Shown: piece by piece, positions 1 through 5,562 of the stretch
Numbering within the stretch: the first letter of the stretch is position 1
How the letters are laid out: each line of letters opens with the position of its first letter
Assembly: GCA_946481625.1 (NCBI GenBank)
Contig: CAMLOZ010000078.1
Span: 1 to 10,152 of the forward strand
Length of the DNA: 10,152 nucleotides
Direction of reading: 5' to 3'
Source: an uncultured Haloferula sp.
GTDB taxonomy: Bacteria > Verrucomicrobiota > Verrucomicrobiae > Verrucomicrobiales > Akkermansiaceae
Program-made: the position numbers and the translations under genes
The notes under the pieces: generated by a model
The model's database searches: none
Seen by the model: the letters and a program-made list of their open reading frames with translations, nothing else
Told to the model about the DNA's origin: nothing

Positions 1-477
1 ACGGGCAAGGGCCCGGGGGCTCCGGCGGTTTTCACCGTTTCCGTGCGGCGTTTTCTGGAGGAGGATCTTCTACAGGGCGAGATGTTCGGTCCCGCGGCTC
101 TGATCGTGCAGGGGTCGCTGGACGAGATCGGGGCGACGATTCCGGAACTGGAGGGCCAGTTGACTGCCACGATCCACGGCACCGAGGAAGAACTGGCGGA
201 TCATGCCCCGCTCGTCGCGGCACTGGCCCGCAAGGCCGGACGGGTGATCTTCAACGGTTTCCCGACCGGGGTGGAAGTCTGCCACTCGATGGTCCACGGA
301 GGGCCCTATCCCTCCACCTCCGATGGCCGTAGTACTTCGGTGGGAACGATGTCGATCCAGCGCTTCGTGCGTCCGGTCGCCTACCAGGCCTTCCCGCAGT
401 CCGCCCTTGCGCCGGAGCTTCAGGATGGAAATCCGCTCGGCATCTGGCGCATGGTGGACGGGGAACGGGTGAAGTGA
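1..477 (+). CDS. Aldehyde dehydrogenase, 2,5-dioxovalerate/alpha-ketoglutaric semialdehyde type (C-terminal part; 5' end outside window)
   Basis: This is the last 158 residues of an NAD(P)-dependent aldehyde dehydrogenase. The frame is open from base 1, so the GTG at 43 is internal and not a start. The ALDH signature EMFGP lies at visible residues 27-31; in this superfamily that glutamate-phenylalanine motif contacts the cofactor ribose. The following stretch FNGFPTGVEVCHSMVHGGPY and the SDGRSTSVGT segment are characteristic of the ketoglutaric semialdehyde dehydrogenases that end the oxidative (non-phosphorylating) pentose and sugar-acid pathways by oxidising 2,5-dioxopentanoate to 2-oxoglutarate. 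The tail with DGNPLGIWRMVDGE also fits that subfamily. The catalytic cysteine lies upstream of the window and cannot be checked. The TGA stop is 5 bp from the stop of the convergent OmpA-domain gene. Assignment to the ALDH superfamily is firm; the substrate is inferred from subfamily resemblance. Confidence 0.9.
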   Translation, partial: TGKGPGAPAVFTVSVRRFLEEDLLQGEMFGPAALIVQGSLDEIGATIPELEGQLTATIHGTEEELADHAPLVAALARKAGRVIFNGFPTGVEVCHSMVHGGPYPSTSDGRSTSVGTMSIQRFVRPVAYQAFPQSALAPELQDGNPLGIWRMVDGERVK

Positions 478-482
478 GCCCC

Positions 483-1934
483 TTACTTCGCTGACGCCGG
501 CTGTCCTTCATCCGGCTCGTCCAACCTGAAGAGGATCACCCGGGATTCCCCGCGGGCTTCCGATCGGCCGTGGCCCACGGGGATCAGTTGTTCCGCGGAG
601 ACGCCGTTGCGGGCCAGTTCGCGCGCGATCGCTTCCGCGCGCTGCTGGGAGAGGATCTGGATCTCTTCGAACGAATCATCCGCCGTGGCGTGGGCCTCGA
701 TGATGAAGCGCTGGTCGGCGAACATCGGGTCTTTCATCGCTTCGGAGAGCATTTGGATCGTCTCGTAGGCGTGGGGATCGGCGAACTGGGTGGAGCCCGC
801 GCGGAAGACGATGTCACCGCTGTCGATCATGCTCTCCTTGCTGACCGGGTAGGAGATCACCCGAGCGTCGGCCGAGCGGTAGCTTTCCGGCAGCGAGGCG
901 AGGGGATCTCCCGCGGTCGCGAAGAACCGTGCGGCCTCGGCGGCCGTTTGCAACTCGACGTTACCCAGCGAGACTTGGGCGAGCAATACGGCGGGGATGG
1001 AGGTCTTCGAGTGGAAGTGCACATAGCGCCGTCCTGCGTGGAAGAACCGCAGCGAGTCCGCGGTTGTCGTCATGGGCCGGAAGAAAGGCGGTGCCGTGCG
1101 ATCCGCCGCCGGTTGCCCGCTCAGGCGGTCCCGCAGGTAGTCCTTGGCTCCGGCGCGCATTTCCCCGGGAACATCCGCCGCAGCGGAGGCGGCCGCGTCC
1201 GCGATTGCATTTCCGCGTGCCTGTTCGGCACGGGACACCGGTCCGTCCGTCGCGAGAATTCCTGCAATGATCGCGCGGGCCTCTTCCGGCCGGGCGATCT
1301 GAAGCTTGCTTAGACGGACCGCCGACTCGGCTTCGGTCATCGCTTCGCGCACGGCGGTCTCGCTTTCGAACGCGGTCGGTTCTTCCGGTAAGACGGGCTG
1401 CCCGCCCCCTTGCTTGGCGCGGTCCGCGGCAGAGGCGGGCCAGGAGGCGGGGTTGGCCTTATCGTGGTGGGCATCGTTTACCACGGCCGCCTCGGGACCG
1501 GCCTTGCGGGAACTGTCGGTCGCGCGGCGCGAGTCGGGCGAGGCCTTGTTCGAGTTGTCATCGGTGACCTTGCGGGAGTCGTTGCCCGCGGCGGGTGCCT
1601 TGTCTTCGACCTTGCGGGCGTCGGGGCTCGCCTTGCCGCTTTCATCGGTGATCGCTCGGGCGTCGGCTGGCCTTTCCTGGGCCCGTTCGTTCGCCTTGCT
1701 GCCTTCGTCCTGGACCGGCCGGGAGTCGTTGCCGGAGGCCTTCGAGGTGTCACGCACGGGTTTCGCGTCCTGACCGGCTTTCGCGGACTCGTCCTTGAGG
1801 GGTTTCGACTCGGGGTTGGCCGGGTCGGCGGCGGAGGAAATGGCCAAGGCGGAGACCGAGATCAGGAGGCAGGAGAGGCGCGCGCCCGATCGTGCCATGT
1901 CCCGCACGCTCCGGGGAATGGGGTTTGCTTTCAT
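483..1934 (-). CDS. Exported OmpA-like C-terminal domain protein with ~14-residue charged repeats
   Basis: The product is 483 residues. I chose the ATG at 1934 because the product then begins MKANPIPR, has a basic n-region and a hydrophobic stretch (about residues 20-34), and could be cleaved after SSAA at about residue 36. AGGG lies 4 nt upstream. An internal ATG at 1898 with GGAG upstream would also give a good signal peptide; the GTG at 1976 is unlikely. Residues about 44-164 hold roughly eight imperfect repeats (pattern basic-x-V-x-D-x-S-x-K-A-x-x-D-S/A), rich in Lys, Asp, Ser and Ala and probably disordered. An Ala/Glu-rich region follows. Residues 375-477 resemble an OmpA peptidoglycan-binding domain: a beta strand (IVFRAGST), then IIEAHATAD in place of the usual GHTD, then ILSQQRAEAIARELARNGV, and GHGRSEARGESRV near the end. 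The arginine of LSxxRA (R432) is kept. I infer a periplasmic or outer-membrane protein tied to peptidoglycan; its specific role is unknown. Confidence 0.85.
   Translation of the reverse strand: MKANPIPRSVRDMARSGARLSCLLISVSALAISSAADPANPESKPLKDESAKAGQDAKPVRDTSKASGNDSRPVQDEGSKANERAQERPADARAITDESGKASPDARKVEDKAPAAGNDSRKVTDDNSNKASPDSRRATDSSRKAGPEAAVVNDAHHDKANPASWPASAADRAKQGGGQPVLPEEPTAFESETAVREAMTEAESAVRLSKLQIARPEEARAIIAGILATDGPVSRAEQARGNAIADAAASAAADVPGEMRAGAKDYLRDRLSGQPAADRTAPPFFRPMTTTADSLRFFHAGRRYVHFHSKTSIPAVLLAQVSLGNVELQTAAEAARFFATAGDPLASLPESYRSADARVISYPVSKESMIDSGDIVFRAGSTQFADPHAYETIQMLSEAMKDPMFADQRFIIEAHATADDSFEEIQILSQQRAEAIARELARNGVSAEQLIPVGHGRSEARGESRVILFRLDEPDEGQPASAK
1443..1805 (-). repeat. 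Coding tandem repeat, about eight ~14-residue units, in the OmpA-domain protein
   Basis: Inside the OmpA-domain gene the protein repeats a motif of about 14 residues. Successive units begin KPLKDESAKAGQDA, KPVRDTSKASGNDS and RPVQDEGSKANE, and later units begin RAITDESGKASPDA, RKVEDKAPAAGNDS, RKVTDDNSNKASPDS, RRATDSSRKAGPEA and AVVNDAHHDKANPAS. The invariant features are an Asp at position 5, Lys-Ala near positions 9-10 and a terminal Asp/Glu followed by Ser/Ala. One unit carries an insertion of about 7 residues (RAQERPA region). Composition suggests an extended, highly charged spacer between the membrane-proximal end and the OmpA domain. Confidence 0.85.
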
Positions 1935-2110
1935 ACAACCCTGAACGCTCGTTGCGTGCCATTGAGGCCGGGTCACAAGGCATTGGAGTGGAGCAACGAA
2001 CGAATTCCGGAAAAGGCTTCAGGATGCAGGTTTGCCCCGCCCGGGATGCACTTTGCAGACCGGGTCCGGGGGAGGGGAAGCCCGGTGAAAGTGGGAGACG
2101 ATCAACTGCA

Positions 2111-2170
2111 GATGAACGGGATGGACGCGGATGAAGAGATTTGGACCGGGATGGAGGGGATCAACCGGAT
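2111..2170 (+). repeat. Degenerate 10-nt-period extragenic repeat
   Basis: Six consecutive units of about 10 nt can be aligned: ATGAACGGG, ATGGACGCGG, ATGAAGAGAT, TTGGACCGGG, ATGGAGGGGA and TCAACCGGAT. The rough consensus is ATGRACSGGG. It lies between genes, and no plausible protein uses it. It resembles, from memory, the ATGAACACGG/TTTGGACAGG/TTAACAGG-type repeats found between genes in many Planctomycetes and Verrucomicrobiota genomes. A shorter related copy in the opposite orientation lies at 5533-5562. Confidence 0.6.
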
Positions 2171-2227
2171 AGGGGTGAATGGCATTATTGCCACATCCTA
2201 GAGTTAGGAATGGAGATAGTCCCTGTG

Positions 2228-2257
2228 TTGACGTGGTGTGATTCCAAAAAAGATAAA
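2228..2257 (+). promoter_or_regulatory. Candidate promoter (TTGACG, 18 bp, GATAAA)
   Basis: TTGACG at 2228-2233 matches the sigma-70 -35 hexamer at five of six positions. GATAAA at 2252-2257 matches the -10 hexamer at four of six, with an 18-bp spacer running into an AT-rich patch. It would fire rightward but is about 300 bp upstream of the first operon gene, so it is a weaker candidate than the site at 2424-2452. Confidence 0.3.
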
Positions 2258-2423
2258 TAAATATCATCTTGACCATTTCGGGCCGTCGGGTATTTCCGCG
2301 TCAGTGGATCCCCGTAACTTCAAGGATTTCCCTTGGTCGTTGCGGGGGTGAGCGAGGGTTGAGGCGGCACCCGGAGCCTGAAATGGCGCGGGGTTTCTCC
2401 GGAAATCGTTGAATTGCATAACA

Positions 2424-2452
2424 TTCCCAAAACTTCTCATTATTGATATAAT
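2424..2452 (+). promoter_or_regulatory. Candidate promoter for the DUF6916-collar-GNAT operon
   Basis: A perfect TATAAT at 2447-2452 lies in the most AT-rich part of the window. A TTCCCA at 2424-2429 (four of six to TTGACA) sits exactly 17 bp upstream. Transcription would start near 2459 and give a leader of about 105 nt before the ATG at 2564. Spacing and composition fit a sigma-70-type promoter; there is no functional evidence. Confidence 0.5.
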
Positions 2453-2535
2453 CGAGTTTTATTTGAACTAAAGATTGACGAAAACGCGGGGATTGGCTGA
2501 AAGCTCCCGTGCGTCTGCGGCACCCGCGGCGCATC

Positions 2536-2563
2536 ACCCTTCCCATCCTCCTTCCTTACTCCC
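2536..2563 (+). promoter_or_regulatory. C/T-rich leader without Shine-Dalgarno before the operon's first gene
   Basis: The 28 bases before the ATG at 2564 are almost all pyrimidines, with just three A residues (including CTTCCCATCCTCCTTCC), and contain no purine-rich ribosome binding site. Similar tracts precede the ATGs at 3130 and 5566. Such leaders may be read through ribosomal protein S1 or by leader accessibility; that is inference. Confidence 0.5.
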
Positions 2564-3097
2564 ATGGATTCCGAATCCACCCGCTCTGGAGGCTATTCTC
2601 CGGGCAGACGACGCGTGATTGCGCTGGCAGGTGCCGGCGGTTTGGCCGGTGTGGCGGCCTCGATTTGGCCATGGAAGCAGCCTGCCGGGGAGGTGTCGCT
2701 CCCCACCGTCTCCGCCAATCCTTCCGCCGCGAAGGCACCGGCCGCGGAAGATGCCCCCGCGGCTCCATCGCCGGTGGTATCCGATTCAGCGGTCTCGGTG
2801 GAACGCGAACGCTTTGCCCGACATGTGGGCGAGGTTTTCCGGGCGATGGCGGAAGGTTCGGGCACGACCGACCTTGTCCTCGAATCGGTGGGCCCCTTGG
2901 TCGCGATGTCCGGTGACAAGAACCGGCGCTTCGAGGGTTACTCGCTTCTATTCAAAGGCCTGTCCGGCGTGGTGCCGGGCGATGGCGTGTGCCGCTTGAG
3001 CCACGGGAGCCTCGGCGACACCGACTTCTACGTGGGCGCTGTCGGTGGACCGGTCGGCCCGCCGTGCTGCGAAGCTGTGATCTCCCGTGCTGTCTAA
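2564..3097 (+). CDS. DUF6916-like protein with twin-arginine-like signal or membrane anchor
   Basis: This 177-residue protein opens the operon. Residues 15-17 are RRR followed by a hydrophobic, glycine/alanine-rich stretch (VIALAGAGGLAGVAASI, 18-34). This resembles a Tat signal, though it could be an uncleaved anchor; no clear cleavage site or lipobox cysteine is visible. Residues 40-78 form an Ala/Pro/Ser linker. The C-terminal domain (about 82-177) has the pattern RFARHVGEVF, then a LVLESV strand, FEGYSLLFKG, CRLSHGSLGDTDFYVGAVGG and CEAVIS. This is the layout of small DUF6916-type domains that I associate with tail-collar gene neighbourhoods. The same pattern recurs in the minus-strand gene at 5183-5479. 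The start is the first ATG after a C/T-rich leader, and the next gene follows after 32 bp. The biochemical role is unknown. The family name is from memory and moderately confident; the gene itself is well supported. Confidence 0.75.
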   Translation: MDSESTRSGGYSPGRRRVIALAGAGGLAGVAASIWPWKQPAGEVSLPTVSANPSAAKAPAAEDAPAAPSPVVSDSAVSVERERFARHVGEVFRAMAEGSGTTDLVLESVGPLVAMSGDKNRRFEGYSLLFKGLSGVVPGDGVCRLSHGSLGDTDFYVGAVGGPVGPPCCEAVISRAV

Positions 3098-3101
3098 CTG
3101 A

Positions 3102-3124
3102 TTTCCTTCCCTCCTTTTCCTTCC
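3102..3124 (+). promoter_or_regulatory. Uninterrupted 23-nt pyrimidine tract before the first collar gene
   Basis: Every base from 3102 to 3124 is C or T, and the ATG follows at 3130 after GAACC. No Shine-Dalgarno motif is present in the 32-bp gap. The tract supports choosing the ATG at 3130 over in-frame upstream starts that would overlap the preceding gene. Confidence 0.55.
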
Positions 3125-3129
3125 GAACC

Positions 3130-3630
3130 ATGGCTGAACCTTTCCTCGCCGAGATCAGGATCATGTCCTTCAACTTCCCGCCGAAAGGCTGGGCGTTCTG
3201 TAACGGACAGTTCCTACCCATCAACCAGAACCAGGCCCTGTTCGCGCTCCTGGGAACGACCTTCGGTGGCAACGGCCAAACCACCTTCGCGCTGCCGAAC
3301 CTGCGCGGGCGGGTGCCGGTGCACATGGGGGACGGGATCATCCTGGGCGAGGCTGCGGGCCAAGAAGCCCACACGGTCACCATCTCGGAACTGCCGGCCC
3401 ACGTGCATTTCGTCAATTGCGCCTCGCCCACCGCTTCCAATGAGGACCCGCTCAACCGCATGCCCGGTCGGGCGGCGGGCAATGCCTACGGTGCCGCTAC
3501 CGGACTGGTGGCGATGGCACCGCAAATGGTCGGCAGTGTCGGCGGCAGCCAGGCGCACGAGAACCGCCAGCCTTACCTCGTCTTGAATTTCTGCATCGCC
3601 CTACAGGGCATCTTCCCGAGCCAAAACTGA
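3130..3630 (+). CDS. Phage tail collar domain protein 1 (MdpB-like)
   Basis: This 166-residue protein belongs to the tail-collar (PF07484) family, named for phage tail-fibre proteins but common in bacteria as microcystin-dependent (MdpB-type) proteins. The collar motif is near the N-terminus: EIRIMSFNFPPKGWAFCNGQ, then LPINQNQALFALLGTTFGGNG, TTFALPNLRGRVPVHMG. The C-terminal end carries GGSQAHENRQPYLVLNFCIALQ and stops with IFPSQN. The length is typical of the stand-alone form and much shorter than a true tail fibre. No signal peptide is seen. I rejected the upstream in-frame start at 2989 because it overlaps the DUF6916-like gene and adds non-homologous residues; MAEPFLAEIRI matches the starts of the two following genes. 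It is most like collar protein 3, sharing an identical 33-base stretch. Cellular function is unknown to me; a trimeric, surface- or tail-related structural role is inference. Confidence 0.92.
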   Translation: MAEPFLAEIRIMSFNFPPKGWAFCNGQFLPINQNQALFALLGTTFGGNGQTTFALPNLRGRVPVHMGDGIILGEAAGQEAHTVTISELPAHVHFVNCASPTASNEDPLNRMPGRAAGNAYGAATGLVAMAPQMVGSVGGSQAHENRQPYLVLNFCIALQGIFPSQN

Positions 3631-3643
3631 ACCCCGACACGTC

Positions 3644-4153
3644 ATGGCCCAACCTTATGTAGGAGAGATCCGGATGTTCGCGGGCAACTTCGCCCCGGCC
3701 GGCTGGTTGTTTTGCGACGGGTCCACCCTTCCCATTTCCGAAAACGAGGTGCTCTTCCAACTGATCGGCACCACCTATGGCGGCGACGGCGAGGAGACCT
3801 TCAACCTGCCGAACCTGTCCAGCCGCGTGCCGATCCACATGGGCACCGGTCCGTCTGGCGCGACCTACCAGATCGGCGAGATGGCGGGTGTCGAGGAGGT
3901 CACGCTGACCACCCAGCAGATCCCGAATCACACTCACCCGATGCTCGGGTCTTCGAACTCCGCCACGGGCCCGACTCCCGGCGGACAGGTTTATGCCGCC
4001 TCCGACATCTATACCGCCGCGGGGACGCCGCAGTTGATGAACGCGCAATGCATCACCGTGACCGGCGGTAGCCAGCCGCACACCAACATGCAGCCCTTCC
4101 TGGTGGTGAACTTCATCATTTCCCTTTTCGGACTTTTCCCCTCCCAAACCTGA
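3644..4153 (+). CDS. Phage tail collar domain protein 2 (MdpB-like)
   Basis: This is the second collar paralogue, 169 residues, 13 bp after the first. It opens MAQPYVGEIRMFAGNF, then GWLFCDGSTLPISENEVLF, LIGTTYGGDG, ETFNLPNLSSRVPIHMG. It closes with GGSQPHTNMQPFLVVNFIIS and LFGLFPSQT. It differs from proteins 1 and 3 in replacing NFCIA by NFIIS near the C-terminus and in a longer insert after HMG (GPSGATYQ), so it is a distinct subclass rather than a recent copy. No signal peptide is visible and there is no recognisable Shine-Dalgarno site before the ATG. Its tight spacing implies co-transcription and possibly assembly together with its siblings. Family assignment is firm; function is unknown. 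Confidence 0.92.
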   Translation: MAQPYVGEIRMFAGNFAPAGWLFCDGSTLPISENEVLFQLIGTTYGGDGEETFNLPNLSSRVPIHMGTGPSGATYQIGEMAGVEEVTLTTQQIPNHTHPMLGSSNSATGPTPGGQVYAASDIYTAAGTPQLMNAQCITVTGGSQPHTNMQPFLVVNFIISLFGLFPSQT

Positions 4154-4161
4154 TCACCACC

Positions 4162-4686
4162 ATGGCCGATCCTTTCGTTGCCGAAATCCGCATCTTTGGC
4201 TTCAACTTCCCGCCGAAAGGCTGGGCGTTCTGTGACGGGCAGTTGCTGCCCATCAGCCAGAACACCGCGCTCTTCTCCCTGCTGGGCACCTATTACGGCG
4301 GGGATGGCAAATCGACCTTCGCGCTGCCGAATCTCCAGGGCTGCGCCCCCATGGCAGCCGGTCAGGGCCAGGGGCTCAGCGAGCGCTTCCTCGGTGAAAC
4401 CTCGGGAGTTCCCAACGTGACGCTGCTCCAGTCGGAGATCCCCGCGCACAACCACACGCTGGGCGCCTCGCAGGACCGGACCGACGAGCTGGGTTCGCCC
4501 GCGAACAACCTGCCTCCCGGCGGCGGCGCCGACCTCTACGCCGACTTCGTGCCCAACAGCAACCAGCAGATGGCGTTCACCGCGCTCTCGATCGCCGGTG
4601 GAAGCCTGCCGCACAACAACATGATGCCTTATCTCGGGCTGAACTTCTGCATCGCGATGCAAGGGGTCTTTCCGCCCCGCCCATGA
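4162..4686 (+). CDS. Phage tail collar domain protein 3 (MdpB-like)
   Basis: This is the third collar paralogue, 174 residues, 8 bp after the second. It begins MADPFVAEIRIFGFNFPPKG, then WAFCDGQLLPISQNTALFSL, GTYYGGDGKSTFALPNLQG. It ends GGSLPHNNMMPYLGLNFCIA followed by MQGVFPPRP. The usual GRxPxH segment after LPNL reads GCAPMAAG here, so the arginine and histidine seen in protein 1 (GRVPVHMG) are lost. The middle part (LSERFLGETSGVPNVTL through IPAHNHTLG) matches the conserved turn and His-rich region of the family. The TGA stop overlaps the GNAT start by 4 bp (ATGA), which suggests translational coupling. No signal peptide is seen. Family assignment is firm; its role is not known. Confidence 0.92.
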   Translation: MADPFVAEIRIFGFNFPPKGWAFCDGQLLPISQNTALFSLLGTYYGGDGKSTFALPNLQGCAPMAAGQGQGLSERFLGETSGVPNVTLLQSEIPAHNHTLGASQDRTDELGSPANNLPPGGGADLYADFVPNSNQQMAFTALSIAGGSLPHNNMMPYLGLNFCIAMQGVFPPRP

Positions 4687-5180
4687 CGACACCAGCCGAT
4701 GAACGACCGCCCTACCAGCTCCGGCCCGCGACCGACGGGGACCTCGCATTCATGCGGGTCCTCTACGGCCACACGCGGGAGGACGAACTGGCGGTCACCG
4801 GCTGGACCCGCGAGCAAAAGGACGCCTTCCTCGACCACCAGTTCGGCGCGCAGACCGAACACTACCGCCAGCACCGGCCCGCAGCGGTGTGGCAAATCCT
4901 CGTCGTCGATGGAAACGACGCCGGTCGCCTCGTCATCGACCGCCGGCAAGACGATCACCGGATTGTCGATGTCACCCTCTTGCCGGACTTCCGCGGACGC
5001 GGCATCGGCACTTCGCTCCTGCGGACGCTCCAACGGCAAGCCGCGGCGGCAGGCTGCATCCTCTCGATTCACGTCGAGGTCCACAACCCGGCGATGCGCC
5101 TCTACGAACGGCTCGGCTTCCGCCCCGTCGGCGGGGAAGGTCCGGTCTATCAACTCATGGAGTGGCGCGCGTCCTGTTAA
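4683..5180 (+). CDS. GNAT family N-acetyltransferase
   Basis: This 165-residue protein has the Gcn5-related acetyltransferase fold. YQLRPATDGDLAFMRVLY (11-28) is the first strand and helix. IVDVTLLPDFRGRGIGTSLL (94-113) is motif A, with the acetyl-CoA pyrophosphate-binding loop RGRGIG at 104-109. LSIHVEVHNPAMRLYERLGF (127-146) is motif B with the typical N-P-A-x-x-L-Y-x-x-x-G-F signature. GNATs transfer an acetyl group from acetyl-CoA to an amine, but the substrate cannot be read from sequence. The ATG overlaps the stop of collar gene 3 by 4 bp, so the two are probably translated together. One speculative possibility is modification of a collar or DUF6916 partner. The stop lies 2 bp from the stop of the minus-strand DUF6916-like gene. 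Confidence 0.93.
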   Translation: MTTPADERPPYQLRPATDGDLAFMRVLYGHTREDELAVTGWTREQKDAFLDHQFGAQTEHYRQHRPAAVWQILVVDGNDAGRLVIDRRQDDHRIVDVTLLPDFRGRGIGTSLLRTLQRQAAAAGCILSIHVEVHNPAMRLYERLGFRPVGGEGPVYQLMEWRASC

Positions 5181-5182
5181 TG

Positions 5183-5479
5183 TTAGGAGAGCACCGCTTC
5201 GATTTTCGACCCGTCCGGGCTATCGCCCGTCTGAACCAGAAACAACTCCATCACCCCTGCGGCGGGATGAGCCATCCGGTAGATCCGCTGGTCCATCCGC
5301 AGGCCCGCAGGGCCGGTGAATTCCAGCCGGAACGGCTCCCGTGCGGTTTCCGCGGTTCCGGCATCCCAAGCCACCACTCCCGAAAGCCTCAACTCCACCA
5401 CCGGCTGCGTCTCCAGCGTGAACACATCGCCGATTCTTCCTTCGAAATCTTCCCGCTTCAACTCGCCTGCATCGATCAT
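5183..5479 (-). CDS. Small leaderless DUF6916-like protein
   Basis: This 98-residue protein reads against the operon and ends 2 bp from the GNAT stop. It begins MIDAGELKREDFEGRIGDVF, continues VVELRLSGVVAWDAG, REPFRLEFTGPAGLRMDQ, and closes RIYRMAHPAAGVMELFLVQT then SKIEAVLS. This parallels the C-terminal domain of the protein at 2564-3097 (RFARHVGEVF, YSLLFKG, CRLSHGSLGDTDFYVG, CEAVIS). The two are therefore divergent members of one family, the second without a signal or linker. An in-frame TAG 12 bases upstream fixes the start at or after 5479. No Shine-Dalgarno site is seen. Its start lies 86 bp from that of the giant gene, so divergent promoters must share that gap. Its function is unknown; a cytoplasmic partner of the collar proteins is inference. 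Confidence 0.78.
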   Translation of the reverse strand: MIDAGELKREDFEGRIGDVFTLETQPVVELRLSGVVAWDAGTAETAREPFRLEFTGPAGLRMDQRIYRMAHPAAGVMELFLVQTGDSPDGSKIEAVLS

Positions 5480-5489
5480 GACCGCGGTC
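5480..5489. promoter_or_regulatory. 10-bp perfect palindrome at the DUF6916-like gene start
   Basis: GACCGCGGTC is its own reverse complement and abuts the minus-strand start codon, inside the 86-bp gap between two divergent genes. It could be an operator half-site or chance in GC-rich DNA; the position is the only reason for noting it. Confidence 0.2.
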
Positions 5490-5532
5490 TAGTCGATGGC
5501 GGCGACGACCGATAGCCCGATTTTCCGAAAAT

Positions 5533-5562
5533 TCCGTTCCATCCGTTCCCATCCCTTCCTTC
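5533..5562 (-). repeat. Short related copy of the 10-nt-period repeat
   Basis: Read on the minus strand, this piece gives ATGGGAACGG followed by ATGGAACGGA, close to the units at 2111-2170 but in opposite orientation. It overlaps the leader of the giant gene, so its C/T-richness on the plus strand partly comes from the repeat. The resemblance is short and could be convergent. Confidence 0.4.

Larger units (their letters stand above)
1935..2563. other. Gene-free interval between two divergent genes
   Basis: No convincing gene lies here. The short open frames encode low-complexity peptides, and one simply translates the 10-nt repeat. The interval holds that degenerate repeat (about 2111-2170), an AT-rich patch at 2241-2275, a second AT-rich patch at about 2400-2480, two candidate rightward promoters and a C/T-rich leader just before the ATG at 2564. 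No clear promoter for the leftward OmpA-domain gene and no tRNA or strong terminator hairpin were seen. Confidence 0.7.

Noticed and set aside
570..1313. A 247-residue plus-strand open frame
   Set aside because: It is antisense to the OmpA-domain gene, whose frame carries recognisable motifs. The plus-strand product is Arg/Gly-rich with no domain.
1443..1805. CRISPR-like array
   Set aside because: The periodic signal is a protein-level repeat in a coding frame with varying DNA; there are no identical repeats with unique spacers.
1949..1999. Inverted repeat TCGTTGC ... GCAACGA upstream of the OmpA-domain gene
   Set aside because: The arms are only 7 bp with a 37-bp gap, which is expected by chance in a window of this size.
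1410..2201. A 263-residue plus-strand open frame ending in the intergenic region
   Set aside because: It is a Gly/Val/Arg-rich translation of the antisense of the 14-residue repeat region and then of the extragenic repeat. No family resemblance is seen.
2019..2546. Small minus-strand frames of 81-85 residues in the gene-free interval
   Set aside because: One largely translates the 10-nt repeat (LFIRVHPVHLQLIV) and the other has no domain. Neither has a persuasive start context.
2989..3129. N-terminal extension of collar protein 1 by 47 residues
   Set aside because: It would overlap the end of the DUF6916-like gene. Siblings start at the equivalent of the ATG at 3130, which follows a long pyrimidine tract.
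3130..4686. Prophage or phage tail locus
   Set aside because: The only phage-like feature is the collar domain. No other structural, lysis, replication or integration gene is visible on either side, and the neighbours are metabolic and surface proteins.
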